A DNA stretch of 64,000 nucleotides from a virus. Both the position numbers and the translations under genes were made by a program. Where the stretch lies: the IMG/VR virus record IMGVR_UViG_3300032157_000001, positions 1-64,000 of that record; one strand, written 5' to 3'. Of the stretch, positions 25,781 through 34,802 are shown piece by piece. Position 1 is the stretch's first letter. Every line of letters begins with the position of its first letter. Below the pieces are notes generated by a model, which had not been told where the DNA came from, searched no databases, and saw nothing but the letters and a program-made list of their open reading frames with translations.

Positions 25781-25805
25781 AAAGCCCCAATCGGGGCTTT
25801 TTTTA
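25781..25805. terminator. bidirectional rho-independent terminator
   Basis: A perfect 8-base-pair GC-rich stem (25781-25788 with 25793-25800) has A-run and T-run flanks. It separates the lipoprotein gene from the convergent structural gene, whose stop lies at 25803. Confidence 0.9.
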
Positions 25806-27785
25806 TATCACTACAATTCCGTTAGCAATTAAAAATTCAATGCAGTCCGATGTTCCAATTCCTCTATAAAAAAACGAACCAGTAGAAACAGAACTCTTCT
25901 TTGCATAATTACCAATGAGAGGATTTGTGTTAAAAGGTGGTGTTATGTTATTTATAAATCCCTTTAGTGTTGCAGCATTGTTAGCAATGTTGATAACATC
26001 TTCTCTAGGCACTTCAATAAATTTTGTTCTATGATAATCACCTCTCAATATATTTCTCGTATTAAAATCGGTGGCTAAAATCTTTTGTGCGTTGTCCAAG
26101 TAATAAAATCTTGTTGTGGGATTGAATGTTGCTGAGTCGTTACCATGTCTGTCCGCACTTTGATTTCTAATGAAGTAGGTGTTCTGTGGAAAATAGAGTG
26201 AGAAATTCATCCAATCACCACCAAAGGCCGTATGACCAGCATTTGTTGTCCCGGTTGAGGGGAATTGAAAGCTAGGGTTATCCGCATCAAATACAGGGTC
26301 AGTGACAATAACACCAACATTCCAAAAAGGATCGGCATTTAAATTATTTTTGAAATTATTGTCGTCATCATCTCTGTAGTCGAGATCGTGAAATTTTGCT
26401 ATACTATAAATTGTGGATGCCGTAAATAATGCATGTTCTTTTCTCCAATTAGTTGTGTTACCACCATCATCAAATTGTATGGCGTATGATTGTGGAATTT
26501 TCATTTTCCAGCGTTGACCTGAGAATGTGTGTCCATCAAATCTATCACCAGCAATATCATCGTATCCCGGTAATGGCAATTCGTCACCATATCTACAAAC
26601 AAACATACCTCTAAATTTAGTGAAGACACCATTCGGGTTGTTATCTTCAACCGGTTCATCGTTACCAAATTCATTTGTTATTACCTTATCTCTATTACAT
26701 GCAATTAACAAAACAAAATCACCATTTCTTATATATGATGTGTATTGACTTGTATCTAATTTAACAACATCAGTGAATGGGTCAAAATTTCCAGCAATAG
26801 CATCTGCATTACTGATCGTTGGTTTTATTGTGTATACATCGATTACTATTGTTCCAATTCTTTTTGTGGCAACAGATGTATTAGCTACAGCATCATCATT
26901 CATACGCCACATTTCTGCATCCTGATCACCAGAAGAATGATCATTTTGTCCCCACGTTGCTCTAAAATCATCAGTAAATGCTGAACCAAAAACAACAAAC
27001 GATGTTATCAATTGTGCACGAACTTTAAAGTCCTGACGAGTAATACCAATTTCAAAATTTGTATTGTCTCCCCAAAACGGTCTAATTTCTACTGCAATTT
27101 CTTGTGTCTCTACATTTGGTAATGTTTCAAGGTCGGTTGAAAATTTAACTCTGGTGCCGTTGTTAGTAAACAAGTTTGGTGAGTAGCCCAATTGAGTGAT
27201 CATCGTTCCGGGAGTCATTGAATACTTTCCAATGTCTGTAATGTCCACGGACATGTGCACTGTCTGATTTCCAACAGGAACTCCATAGATCATATAATCT
27301 CCGGACGTGTTCGTAACTGTGGTGAACTTGTAGTACTTTTCAAAAACCTCCATGAAGGTTTCGTTGGTCGTAACTTCTTCTTTAGTTGGAAAAGTACCGA
27401 CCGGAACAAGAGGTGCGTATTGCTCACCTATCAAAAAGGGGTTGTTAACTGCTACTCTTGGAAGAAGATTGTATCTAACATTATCACGGTTTAAATCCCT
27501 TGGAGTTGTATAAGGGTAGATTGCCGATATGTTGGCATTCATTTTATCTTCGTCAGTTATCGGTATGAAGATCGAAATTTTAGCGTTTGGAACACCAATA
27601 CCACCATTTGCAATTACACGGCCCACCAAAACCCCAAAATCAGAATTGAAGCTACCATATAGGTCTTTTTGACTGATTTTGAGAGAAAGTATTTCAAATT
27701 GATCAACATCTTGCTCTAGCTTAACTTTCAAGTATTTATCTCCGCCACCGGGGGTGGTTTTAATTCTGATTGATTTGTTACCCAT
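25803..27785 (-). CDS. large tail/baseplate protein with a carboxypeptidase-regulatory-like domain
   Basis: 660 residues, beta-rich. Near residues 52-80 (V-G-R-V-I-A-N-G-G-I-G-V-P-N-A-K-I) and again at about 161-185 (T-S-G-D-Y-M-I-Y-G-V-P-V-G) it has the two halves of a carboxypeptidase-regulatory-like beta sandwich, separated by an insertion. The rest has no recognised enzyme motif. It has its own late promoter. Such sandwich domains decorate phage baseplates and fibres and may bind cell-surface sugars. Role inferred from composition and context. Confidence 0.7.
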   Translation of the reverse strand: MGNKSIRIKTTPGGGDKYLKVKLEQDVDQFEILSLKISQKDLYGSFNSDFGVLVGRVIANGGIGVPNAKISIFIPITDEDKMNANISAIYPYTTPRDLNRDNVRYNLLPRVAVNNPFLIGEQYAPLVPVGTFPTKEEVTTNETFMEVFEKYYKFTTVTNTSGDYMIYGVPVGNQTVHMSVDITDIGKYSMTPGTMITQLGYSPNLFTNNGTRVKFSTDLETLPNVETQEIAVEIRPFWGDNTNFEIGITRQDFKVRAQLITSFVVFGSAFTDDFRATWGQNDHSSGDQDAEMWRMNDDAVANTSVATKRIGTIVIDVYTIKPTISNADAIAGNFDPFTDVVKLDTSQYTSYIRNGDFVLLIACNRDKVITNEFGNDEPVEDNNPNGVFTKFRGMFVCRYGDELPLPGYDDIAGDRFDGHTFSGQRWKMKIPQSYAIQFDDGGNTTNWRKEHALFTASTIYSIAKFHDLDYRDDDDNNFKNNLNADPFWNVGVIVTDPVFDADNPSFQFPSTGTTNAGHTAFGGDWMNFSLYFPQNTYFIRNQSADRHGNDSATFNPTTRFYYLDNAQKILATDFNTRNILRGDYHRTKFIEVPREDVINIANNAATLKGFINNITPPFNTNPLIGNYAKKSSVSTGSFFYRGIGTSDCIEFLIANGIVVI

Positions 27786-27806
27786 AGTCTACGGCTATTA
27801 TTTTTT

Positions 27807-27814
27807 ATAAATAC
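27807..27814 (-). promoter_or_regulatory. late-promoter-like octamer GTATTTAT (minus strand)
   Basis: Minus-strand octamer ending 21 bases before the ATG at 27785. It is divergent from the sheath-gene octamer at 27851. Confidence 0.65.
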
Positions 27815-27850
27815 AATTCTGAAAAAATAGTGATTTTGACGGATTAAAAA

Positions 27851-27858
27851 GTATTTAT
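27851..27858 (+). promoter_or_regulatory. late-promoter-like octamer GTATTTAT
   Basis: Exact octamer after an A run; it lies 60 bases before the sheath ATG, giving a longer leader than most. Confidence 0.65.
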
Positions 27859-27918
27859 TGGAAAAGTTTCAAACAACAAAACGAAATTATAACTATAAAT
27901 CTAAAATATCATTAACAA

Positions 27919-30642
27919 ATGGCAAATAACTTTGTATTCGTTAGTCCCGGAGTAAAATTCAGAGAACTAGACCTTTCATTCGTAACCAAAACAGTTGGTG
28001 TAACTACGTTGGGTCTTGTCGGTGAAACTCCTAAAGGGCCAGCATTTCAACCAGTAGCAATTGAAGATCAAGGACAATTTGAAGCTAGATTCGGCTCACA
28101 GTCAATTGATAAATTTCCAACTGGTGATCTTAAATTTCAATTGCCATATGTTGCAAACGCATACTTAGATAACTCTAACCAATTGTACGTAACCAGAGTA
28201 CTTGGTCTTTCTGGTTATCAAGCGGGTACTGCATGGGCTATCAAAATTAACTCAGCAGTAGACCTTTCTACTACTGGTGTTACTTCAACAGGTTCATCAA
28301 TTGCAGCATTTTCAAACAGCACTTATCTTGGTGTGACCATCACAAATACTGGTCAAACTGGTACAATTTCTACTGGTTTCACTAAGACCAGTCCAACAAC
28401 ATTTACTTCTATCGTAAGAGATTTCACTGTATTAACTTTGTTATCAGGTAGTGGTACTGTAAGTGTTATCACAACTACAATATCAGGTCTTTCACTTTCA
28501 GATTATGACAACACTGTTGTTGCTGTTGTAAGATCAAGAGCAACTGTAGAAGACATCGCAGATGCAGCACCGGTAACAACCTTTGACACAACTTCATTGT
28601 CTATCATATCCAACAGTACAATTGTTGGTGCTGGTGACTTGTTCGGTCAATTCACATTGAGAGCCGTTGGTACAACTACTGAAGACTACACAGTATCTTT
28701 GAATCAAGATTCAAGAGATTACATCGTGAACGTTATCGGTGATAAACCAAAAGGTAAAAACACTAAAATTTATGTTCAGTCAGTATTCCCTGATCTTATT
28801 AAGAAATTGGATGCTGATGGTGTAGCGTACAGCGTGTCATCAACATTGATCAACGCAACTACCGCACCATTCACCGACTACAGACAATCATTCAGAACTC
28901 CCGAAACTCCTTGGGTTGTATCTGAATTGAGAGGTAATGCTATCGAAAGATTGTTCAAGTTCGTTTCTATCTCTGATGGTGACGCTGCTAACAAAGAGAT
29001 TAAAATTTCTATTCAGAACGTTGATCCTATCAGCAGAGAATTCGATATTATCATCCGTGACTTCTTTGACACTGATGCAAACATCAATGTTATTGAATCA
29101 TATTTGAGATGTTCAATGCAAAAAGGTTTGAACAACTACGTTGGTGCTAGAATTGGTACTATCGATGGTGACTTCGATCTTCAAAGCAATTACGTGATGC
29201 TTGAGCTTGATCCTAACGCTCCTGATGATGCATTCCCATGCGGATTCGAGGGTTATGTGTTCTATGATTTTGCAATCTCTGCAACTTCAGCTTCATCTTC
29301 TGGACAAACTCCACAGATTTACTACAAGCAGTCATACTTGACTTCTGATAAAGTAAACAGAACATACTTAGGTGTTTCTGAAAGAGCATACGATGCTACG
29401 AACCTCCAAGGTACTGGTATCGATCAAAACTTATTCAACTTCATTGGCGTGGACATTAGTTCAAGCAATGGTAACGCAACAACAGGTTACATTAAGACAA
29501 AAGGTTTCCACTTAGATTCTGGTGCTACCGGAACATACTATGATGGTCAAACTTTGGTTGGTCAATTTGAAGTTGGTGCTGGTAGTTTCCAAACTGCAGC
29601 AGATGTAACTAATCCTTCTAATCCATACTCTGTAAAGGGTACACCTAAGTTCTCTTTCGTGCCTTACGGTGGTTTTGACGGATGGAACGAGCACAGAGTA
29701 ACAAGAAGCAACGGTGACCTTTTTGCTAAAGGTAAAATATTTGATGGAGTACCTGCAGGATTTGATCCTTCAAACGACTTCCAAGCTTGGGAAAATGCAA
29801 TCTCAACATTTGCTAACCCTGAGCAAATTACTATCAATTTGTTTGCAACTCCGGGTATTAACTTCAGTGATCAGTTATCACTTATCAATGAAGGTATCGA
29901 GTTGGTTGAATTGACTAGAGCGGATTCATTATATATCATTGACGCTCCTGATCTTCCAGACACCCCGTCTTTGGCTCAGGACATCGTTGACTTACTTGAC
30001 ACAACTGAAATTGATACAAGTTACGGAGCAATCTACTATCCTTGGATTCAAATCAGAGACACAACTAACAACCAGAACGTGTTTATACCACCGACTGCAC
30101 AAGTTGTTAAGTCAATCGCGTATAATGACAACGTTGCATTCCCTTGGTTCGCGCCAGCAGGTTTGCAAAGAGGTGTTACTGATGCTAAGAAGGCAAGAAG
30201 AAAACTTTCACAAACTGAAAGAGACACAATGTATGCCGGTAGAATAAACCCTATGGCAACATTCCCTGAAACAGGGGTTGCAATCTTCGGTCAAAAGACC
30301 TTGCAGAAAAAACAATCTGCTCTTGATAGAGTTAACGTAAGAAGACTTCTTCTTCAATTGAAGGTGTTGATTTCTAACGTAGCGATCAGACTTGTTTTCG
30401 AACAAAATGATCAAACTACTATCGATAACTTCTTGAACAAGGTAAATCCTATTCTTGAGACAGTTAGAAGAGAGAGAGGCTTGGAACAATTCCAAGTTAA
30501 GATGGATGATACAAACAATACTCCTGAGACAAGAGACAGAAATGAGTTGTATGGTGAAATAGCAATCGTACCTACCAAGTCGGTTGAATTCATTGGATTA
30601 CAATTCACAATCTCTCCTTCCGGAGCAGCGTTCTCGAATTAA
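27919..30642 (+). CDS. 18: contractile tail sheath protein, T4 gp18-like
   Basis: 907 residues (T4 gp18 has 659). The N-terminus V-S-P-G-V-K-F-R-E-L-D and the following V-G-L-V-G-E-T-P-K-G-P stretch are characteristic of sheath proteins, as is the conserved C-terminal part (about 740-907) with F-P-W-F-A-P-A-G-L-Q-R-G and a Y-A-G-R-I-N-P motif. An extra, variable middle (about 90-300) explains the greater length. It forms the contractile outer layer of the tail. It stands alone as a transcription unit with a late promoter and a strong terminator. Confidence 0.95.
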   Translation: MANNFVFVSPGVKFRELDLSFVTKTVGVTTLGLVGETPKGPAFQPVAIEDQGQFEARFGSQSIDKFPTGDLKFQLPYVANAYLDNSNQLYVTRVLGLSGYQAGTAWAIKINSAVDLSTTGVTSTGSSIAAFSNSTYLGVTITNTGQTGTISTGFTKTSPTTFTSIVRDFTVLTLLSGSGTVSVITTTISGLSLSDYDNTVVAVVRSRATVEDIADAAPVTTFDTTSLSIISNSTIVGAGDLFGQFTLRAVGTTTEDYTVSLNQDSRDYIVNVIGDKPKGKNTKIYVQSVFPDLIKKLDADGVAYSVSSTLINATTAPFTDYRQSFRTPETPWVVSELRGNAIERLFKFVSISDGDAANKEIKISIQNVDPISREFDIIIRDFFDTDANINVIESYLRCSMQKGLNNYVGARIGTIDGDFDLQSNYVMLELDPNAPDDAFPCGFEGYVFYDFAISATSASSSGQTPQIYYKQSYLTSDKVNRTYLGVSERAYDATNLQGTGIDQNLFNFIGVDISSSNGNATTGYIKTKGFHLDSGATGTYYDGQTLVGQFEVGAGSFQTAADVTNPSNPYSVKGTPKFSFVPYGGFDGWNEHRVTRSNGDLFAKGKIFDGVPAGFDPSNDFQAWENAISTFANPEQITINLFATPGINFSDQLSLINEGIELVELTRADSLYIIDAPDLPDTPSLAQDIVDLLDTTEIDTSYGAIYYPWIQIRDTTNNQNVFIPPTAQVVKSIAYNDNVAFPWFAPAGLQRGVTDAKKARRKLSQTERDTMYAGRINPMATFPETGVAIFGQKTLQKKQSALDRVNVRRLLLQLKVLISNVAIRLVFEQNDQTTIDNFLNKVNPILETVRRERGLEQFQVKMDDTNNTPETRDRNELYGEIAIVPTKSVEFIGLQFTISPSGAAFSN

Positions 30643-30659
30643 GAAAACCCCCAAATAGA

Positions 30660-30687
30660 AGAGCCTCATTCGTGAGGCTCTTTTTTT
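30660..30687. terminator. bidirectional rho-independent terminator after the sheath gene
   Basis: A perfect 9-base-pair stem (30660-30668 with 30673-30681) has a TTCG tetraloop followed by a T run; the convergent small gene also ends here. Confidence 0.9.
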
Positions 30688-30937
30688 ATTCTTCCAGTAG
30701 TGGAGGAAATCTTGATGATAAAATTTCTTTAGTTCGTTTATAGTTAGTTCTCAGAAACGTGTCGAATTCTATGAAATTGTCGTCAGTTAAGAAATAAACC
30801 CATGTGCAGTTGTCACGAGCATCATAAAAATCATATTCTTCAATCTTATATAAGCAAAATTCACTATCAACAAGAGTATCGGTTAAAGTAACCAAATTCT
30901 TCAAATTTAGGTCTGCAGATATGAAAATCGTCCTCAT
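30686..30937 (-). CDS. hypothetical protein
   Basis: 83 residues from the ATG at 30937; a TTG at 30979 would extend it by 14. Acidic, with many aromatic residues and no known domain. It is a lone minus-strand gene between the sheath and tube genes. Confidence 0.55.
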   Translation of the reverse strand: MRTIFISADLNLKNLVTLTDTLVDSEFCLYKIEEYDFYDARDNCTWVYFLTDDNFIEFDTFLRTNYKRTKEILSSRFPPLLEE

Positions 30938-31024
30938 ATCCAAGTTTCTGAAGGCCTGTATGTAATGGATGCTTTCCAACTAATTTTTATAAAGCAAGTA
31001 TAACGAAAATTTTCATTATCCACA

Positions 31025-31032
31025 GTATTTAT
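31025..31032 (+). promoter_or_regulatory. late-promoter-like octamer GTATTTAT
   Basis: Exact octamer, 58 bases upstream of the tube ATG at 31091. Confidence 0.65.
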
Positions 31033-31090
31033 GTGGGATAGCGATAAGCAGAAAAACAAGATAAACTAAAATTACAAAAAATATACGCAA

Positions 31091-31579
31091 ATGGCAGATT
31101 TATTAAGAGGCATACCTTTTGATTACGAACCAAAGAAGAAAAACAGATTCTTTGTTGAATTCGCAGACGAACTTGGTATTGAAGTTTGGAAGGTACAATC
31201 CATAGCCAGACCAAAGATGAACATTAACCCTGTTGAAATTCATTGGCTTAACGAGGTTAACTACGTTGCCGGTAAATACAAATGGGAAGCTGTTGAAGTA
31301 ACATTCATCGACACTATCGGCCCTTCGACATCAACAAAATTGATGGAGTGGGTTCGTCTTCACGCTGAATCTTTATCAGGTAGAATGGGTTATGCTGCTG
31401 GTTACAAAAAAACTGTTACCATCAAAGGTCTTGATCCTACCGGAGTTGAAGTTGAGAAGTGGGTTCTTCAGCAATGTATGATTACAAACATTGATTTTGG
31501 AGATAACGCACAAGACGACGATGAAGTACAAACCGTTACGTTAACACTTCAACCTTGGAGATGTATTTTGAACTACTAA
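31091..31579 (+). CDS. 19: tail tube protein, T4 gp19-like
   Basis: 162 residues, matching the T4 tube protein in size. The beta-barrel pattern of gp19 is visible: N-R-F-F-V-E-F near the start, then Y-K-W-E-A-V-E-V-T-F-I-D, and a C-terminal V-Q-T-V-T-L-T-L-Q-P-W-R. It builds the inner tail tube through which DNA passes. It is a single-gene unit between a late octamer and a terminator, close behind the sheath gene as in T4. Confidence 0.92.
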   Translation: MADLLRGIPFDYEPKKKNRFFVEFADELGIEVWKVQSIARPKMNINPVEIHWLNEVNYVAGKYKWEAVEVTFIDTIGPSTSTKLMEWVRLHAESLSGRMGYAAGYKKTVTIKGLDPTGVEVEKWVLQQCMITNIDFGDNAQDDDEVQTVTLTLQPWRCILNY

Positions 31580-31635
31580 TCGTAGTTTGGTCGTCACACA
31601 CCGTAAGATTTTTACCTTAGTTCTAATAAACAAAA

Positions 31636-31668
31636 AAGGCTGCATTGTGACTGCAGCCTTACTTTTTT
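31636..31668. terminator. bidirectional rho-independent terminator after the tube gene
   Basis: A perfect 9-base-pair stem (31636-31644 with 31652-31660) has an A run before it and a T run after it; it serves the tube gene and the convergent HTH gene. Confidence 0.85.
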
Positions 31669-31681
31669 CTTTCCACTTCTT

Positions 31682-31894
31682 TTAGGCTCTCGCCTTAGTG
31701 TACTTTGTTTCTCCGGTTCTTTTGTCAACCAATGATTTGATTTTAACCTTCTCATTGATAACCAAGTCCGAAATTGTTGCTCTTAGATTCTTTACGCCGA
31801 AACGGCTGTTCGCAACACTCATGGTGATGCCTTTTCCTGAATTAAGATAAGCCCATACCTTAGCTTTCTTCGTTTGATTTTTTGTCTTTGTCAT
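31682..31894 (-). CDS. small basic helix-turn-helix protein
   Basis: 70 residues, strongly basic. The centre (about 12-50) has a winged-helix/HTH pattern: an I-T-M-S-V-A-N-S-R-F-G-V helix pair followed by a L-R-A-T-I-S-D-L recognition helix. Similar small HTH proteins are frequent in phages. It may regulate transcription. It has a host-type promoter, so it may act early. Confidence 0.72.
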   Translation of the reverse strand: MTKTKNQTKKAKVWAYLNSGKGITMSVANSRFGVKNLRATISDLVINEKVKIKSLVDKRTGETKYTKARA

Positions 31895-31919
31895 AATTCT
31901 GTTTGTTGTTAGAACACTG

Positions 31920-31951
31920 TAAACTTAGCACACAGAATCGAGAAAAACAAG
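31920..31951 (-). promoter_or_regulatory. possible host-type promoter for the HTH gene
   Basis: Minus strand: CTTG, 20 bases, then TAAGTTTA. Each box has one mismatch to the Bacteroidota TTTG-N19-21-TAnnTTTG pattern. Confidence 0.4.
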
Positions 31952-31962
31952 CGTTTAGGGCA

Positions 31963-32688
31963 TTATCTTTCTAGTTGACCGGGAGAATAATCGGTCAATC
32001 GGCTCCAATTGGCATCAAAAATTTCGTCGGCCAGACCGTATTCGCAGGTCTCTTTTGCCGTGAAGTAGACATCCTCTTCCTTGTCCATTCTCAAACGAAT
32101 CCATTTTCTGATATATTGAAGGGTTTTGTTGCTCAATTTTCCTCTTTCCTTCATTGCCCTTGCGTAAATATCCATCATTGTCTTGTCCGCAACCCTTTTT
32201 TCAAACCTAACGGCTGATCTAACCTGTTTTACGGTTCCTTGCATTCCAAAACTTCCATCATGGAACATGAAGTGGCTATTGGGCATCATCACACGCTTGT
32301 TTCCAGCCTGAAAGATCAACGATGACATTGAACTGGCTTGTGTATAGCTTAGGATCGTAACGGGCCAAGGAAACGTTCTAATTGCATCGTAGATGGCCAT
32401 TCCTTCTTGCCAATCTCCCCCGCAAGTTTTCATATGAATTACCAGAGGTATTTCGGGGTTAACACGCATGCAAAGATTGATATTTCTGATGAAACGGTTG
32501 GCCATCACATACTCGACTCCGGGTTCAACACCACCATCCGCACCAGTACCGGTTGAATACCCCTCTACCCCGAAAAGGTAGATGTGATTTGACTTCAAAT
32601 CAAGATCATGCTCAAGCAAATAATGAAGGGGATCATCCTGCTTGATCTTTAATTTATGATCTAACTTGTAATTTTGTTGTACAGCCAT
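31963..32688 (-). CDS. ClpP-like serine protease
   Basis: 241 residues from the ATG at 32688; an in-frame TTG at 32733 lies within the promoter motif. The ClpP fold is shown by the K-T-C-G-G-D-W-Q-E-G-M-A-I-Y-D stretch (where ClpP has N-S-P-G-G), the nucleophile motif Q-A-S-S-M-S-S (S120) and the histidine motif N-S-H-F-M-F-H-D (H133), spaced as in ClpP. It carries its own late promoter and sits among tail genes. It might process virion proteins, substitute for a gp21-type prohead protease, or act with a host Clp ATPase. Confidence 0.85.
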   Translation of the reverse strand: MAVQQNYKLDHKLKIKQDDPLHYLLEHDLDLKSNHIYLFGVEGYSTGTGADGGVEPGVEYVMANRFIRNINLCMRVNPEIPLVIHMKTCGGDWQEGMAIYDAIRTFPWPVTILSYTQASSMSSLIFQAGNKRVMMPNSHFMFHDGSFGMQGTVKQVRSAVRFEKRVADKTMMDIYARAMKERGKLSNKTLQYIRKWIRLRMDKEEDVYFTAKETCEYGLADEIFDANWSRLTDYSPGQLER

Positions 32689-32732
32689 TTTGGGGGAGTT
32701 ACCAAAAATACGGATTATTTCTTTCTCTCCCA

Positions 32733-32740
32733 ATAAATAC
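32733..32740 (-). promoter_or_regulatory. late-promoter-like octamer GTATTTAT (minus strand)
   Basis: Minus-strand octamer 44 bases before the ATG of the ClpP-like gene at 32688, which supports that start. Confidence 0.65.
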
Positions 32741-32752
32741 TCAAAAAACCGC

Positions 32753-33604
32753 TTATAATGACTCGTTTTCGACCAATCTTGGGACGTAGTTGGTGTAGTC
32801 TATGCACTCCACTATTTTGTAGTTGTCGTTAACTTCATTGAACCAGACGACATACATTCCTTCGATTTTGATGTCGCAATTTCTCATGATGATGGCCTTA
32901 TATGTCGACAACTGTAATGAGTAAAGGTTGATGTGGGAATCTTCAAGTTTGAAGAGAGGGTATTTGAGTCTTTGATTGTACTGGTTTGTCGTTGTGAAAT
33001 CCTTATTGGTTTTCCAATCCCAAATTTGAAAGCATTGTTTCTTTACGTTCCAGAAGATGATGTCCATCATCCCGGCAAGTCCCCACAATTCATCGTAAAC
33101 AATAAATTCTGTTCTAATGGGTATCAGCTTGTTGAATGTATCGTCATAAAATTTGTCGACATAACCTTTAACGATTTCAAACTCTTCTCTGATGGTATAT
33201 CCCTCCATCTTTTTCATTAACTCCACATTATCCTTATAAAGGATTGGGTATGTCTTTAGGATTTCAATATTCTTAGCACCCAATTTTTTGTCAGTATCAG
33301 CTTGGCTGTATGCATATACTTTGTTATTGTATTTCAACTCAGCATAATTGTGTACAGCAGAACCTTTCACTGTGGATTTTACATTCCAAGCATCCCACAT
33401 CTCAAGTACTTCTTGTTGTGTCATTCCATACTCGGCAGCTTTAATCTCAGACCAGTAGTTTGATTCAAATGGTTCTTGGTATTTGTGTAGAACTGTTGTA
33501 ACCGAAATAAGATTTCTATCACCAAGATAATACTTGTGAATATCATCATAGAATTTAATCTTATTAAACTTGTGGAATAAATCTGCTGGAATCGGTATTG
33601 TCAT
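32753..33604 (-). CDS. PD-(D/E)XK nuclease
   Basis: 283 residues. The nuclease core is G-S-A-V-H-N-Y-A-E (about 81-89), then G-M-M-D-I-I-F-W and I-W-D-W-K-T (Asp ... D-x-K) and a following Q-L-S-T-Y-K-A-I-I helix, as in RecB/Cas4-like nucleases. It may trim or recombine phage DNA, or degrade host DNA. Its ATG overlaps the small gene upstream by ATGA. Confidence 0.8.
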   Translation of the reverse strand: MTIPIPADLFHKFNKIKFYDDIHKYYLGDRNLISVTTVLHKYQEPFESNYWSEIKAAEYGMTQQEVLEMWDAWNVKSTVKGSAVHNYAELKYNNKVYAYSQADTDKKLGAKNIEILKTYPILYKDNVELMKKMEGYTIREEFEIVKGYVDKFYDDTFNKLIPIRTEFIVYDELWGLAGMMDIIFWNVKKQCFQIWDWKTNKDFTTTNQYNQRLKYPLFKLEDSHINLYSLQLSTYKAIIMRNCDIKIEGMYVVWFNEVNDNYKIVECIDYTNYVPRLVENESL

Positions 33605-33726
33605 TCGTCTTGTTCGAACTTACTGTACTTGGGTTTTTCGATATTCTTTACCTTGATTTGCTTAACGTTTTTAGGTTCTCTCTTCGACTTATTGTCGTTC
33701 TTAGAGTCCTTCCAAGTTCTGCCCAT
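33601..33726 (-). CDS. small basic protein, 41 residues
   Basis: A short frame starting with ATG at 33726 and ending with TGA that overlaps the nuclease ATG (ATGA). It is very rich in Lys, Asn and Asp and begins M-G-R-T-W-K-D. The tight overlap suggests translational coupling to the nuclease. No family is recognised. Confidence 0.55.
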   Translation of the reverse strand: MGRTWKDSKNDNKSKREPKNVKQIKVKNIEKPKYSKFEQDE

Positions 33727-33737
33727 AAAAAACAAAT

Positions 33738-34622
33738 TTAATTAATTCTGATGTTATTTTGCAATAATTGAGTTAAATCAATTTTTTCAAGGTCTGCAAT
33801 GATCTTGTCTTTGTCTGCAGGAAGCCCCGAATAACCGTGAATGTGTTCAATAATTGCTCTTCTGAAAACTTCCAATACTCTAACCATTATGTCCCCCCTA
33901 AGCATTGGATGTGCTTCTTCGAAGACCCTGTTTATGGTCTCAGTATCGTATCCCGTGGCCGGGAGTTTAGGATTACCTTCATGAGATATGAAGGCAATTT
34001 TATTTGCAAGCTGGATAATTGAGGATTGTTTACCATCACTGGTTATATCCATCTGTATTGTCGCAGGATTGTTCTTGTTTAATATTAAAATATTATTGAC
34101 ATCATGTCTTCCCGCACGAATTAAAATCTGTTTTGGTTTCAACATCATTTCTGTGTTGTCTCTACCAATCAAACCAATATCCGCAATGTCGGGGAATACT
34201 CCAATAGCTTCGGGGTATTGAGATACTGCTTTGTCGGGTGCACCCAATGCTACGTTGGTTGTGTTCAACGCTGTTAAAAAACCATCACGTCCAATTTTTT
34301 GTAATTGTGAGATAACACTCCCCGCCCAATGTCTTCCTCTTTGTGGATAACGAATATCTTCAAGAAATACTCTTACAACTTCACCAACTTGAGGGTAGAT
34401 GTGTAAAAATTTAGGTATTGCGGGATACGCATATGGTAGATCGTCATTGAGGGTCTTATCGTCAAGATCAGCAATACGAACTTTAATTCTACCACCATCA
34501 CTAGGATCAACAATACTAACAACTTCACCATAGTACATGTTTTTTACTGGTGATTGATTGTTCGTTGCAGTATTATATGCTGGTGAACTTCTTTGTACGT
34601 ATTTTTTTTCGAAATTACTCAT
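33738..34622 (-). CDS. baseplate protein with gp5/VgrG-like OB fold
   Basis: 294 residues. Residues 28-104 form an OB-fold pattern (Y-Y-G-E-V-V-S-I-V-D, G-G-R-I-K-V-R-I, P-Q-V-G-E-V-V-R-V-F) like the N-terminal domain of T4 gp5 and VgrG proteins of contractile tails. No lysozyme domain is visible. It probably sits at the baseplate hub or spike. It is the fifth and last gene of a leftward late operon starting at 36929. Confidence 0.72.
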   Translation of the reverse strand: MSNFEKKYVQRSSPAYNTATNNQSPVKNMYYGEVVSIVDPSDGGRIKVRIADLDDKTLNDDLPYAYPAIPKFLHIYPQVGEVVRVFLEDIRYPQRGRHWAGSVISQLQKIGRDGFLTALNTTNVALGAPDKAVSQYPEAIGVFPDIADIGLIGRDNTEMMLKPKQILIRAGRHDVNNILILNKNNPATIQMDITSDGKQSSIIQLANKIAFISHEGNPKLPATGYDTETINRVFEEAHPMLRGDIMVRVLEVFRRAIIEHIHGYSGLPADKDKIIADLEKIDLTQLLQNNIRIN

Positions 34623-34801
34623 TACAGTACCATTTTACCAATTAGATGTGTATACTCTTCTTCAATTGAATTGAGTTCCGCTTCTTTCTGCTCTAAAACT
34701 ACAAGCAGATCGATAAGTTCTTTTTTCACATTCTCGTGCTTCACTTTAAGCGAATTAACTCGCGTTAAAATTTCCGTATCGGTTAAGTTTTTTGTTTCCA
34801 T
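34622..34801 (-). CDS. small coiled-coil protein, 59 residues
   Basis: A short frame between two baseplate genes: ATG at 34801 and a TAA whose last A is the first base of the next ATG (TAATG). It is helical with many Glu, Lys and Leu residues. It may be an assembly chaperone or structural peptide, but no family is recognised. Confidence 0.6.
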   Translation of the reverse strand: METKNLTDTEILTRVNSLKVKHENVKKELIDLLVVLEQKEAELNSIEEEYTHLIGKMVL

Positions 34802-34802
34802 T

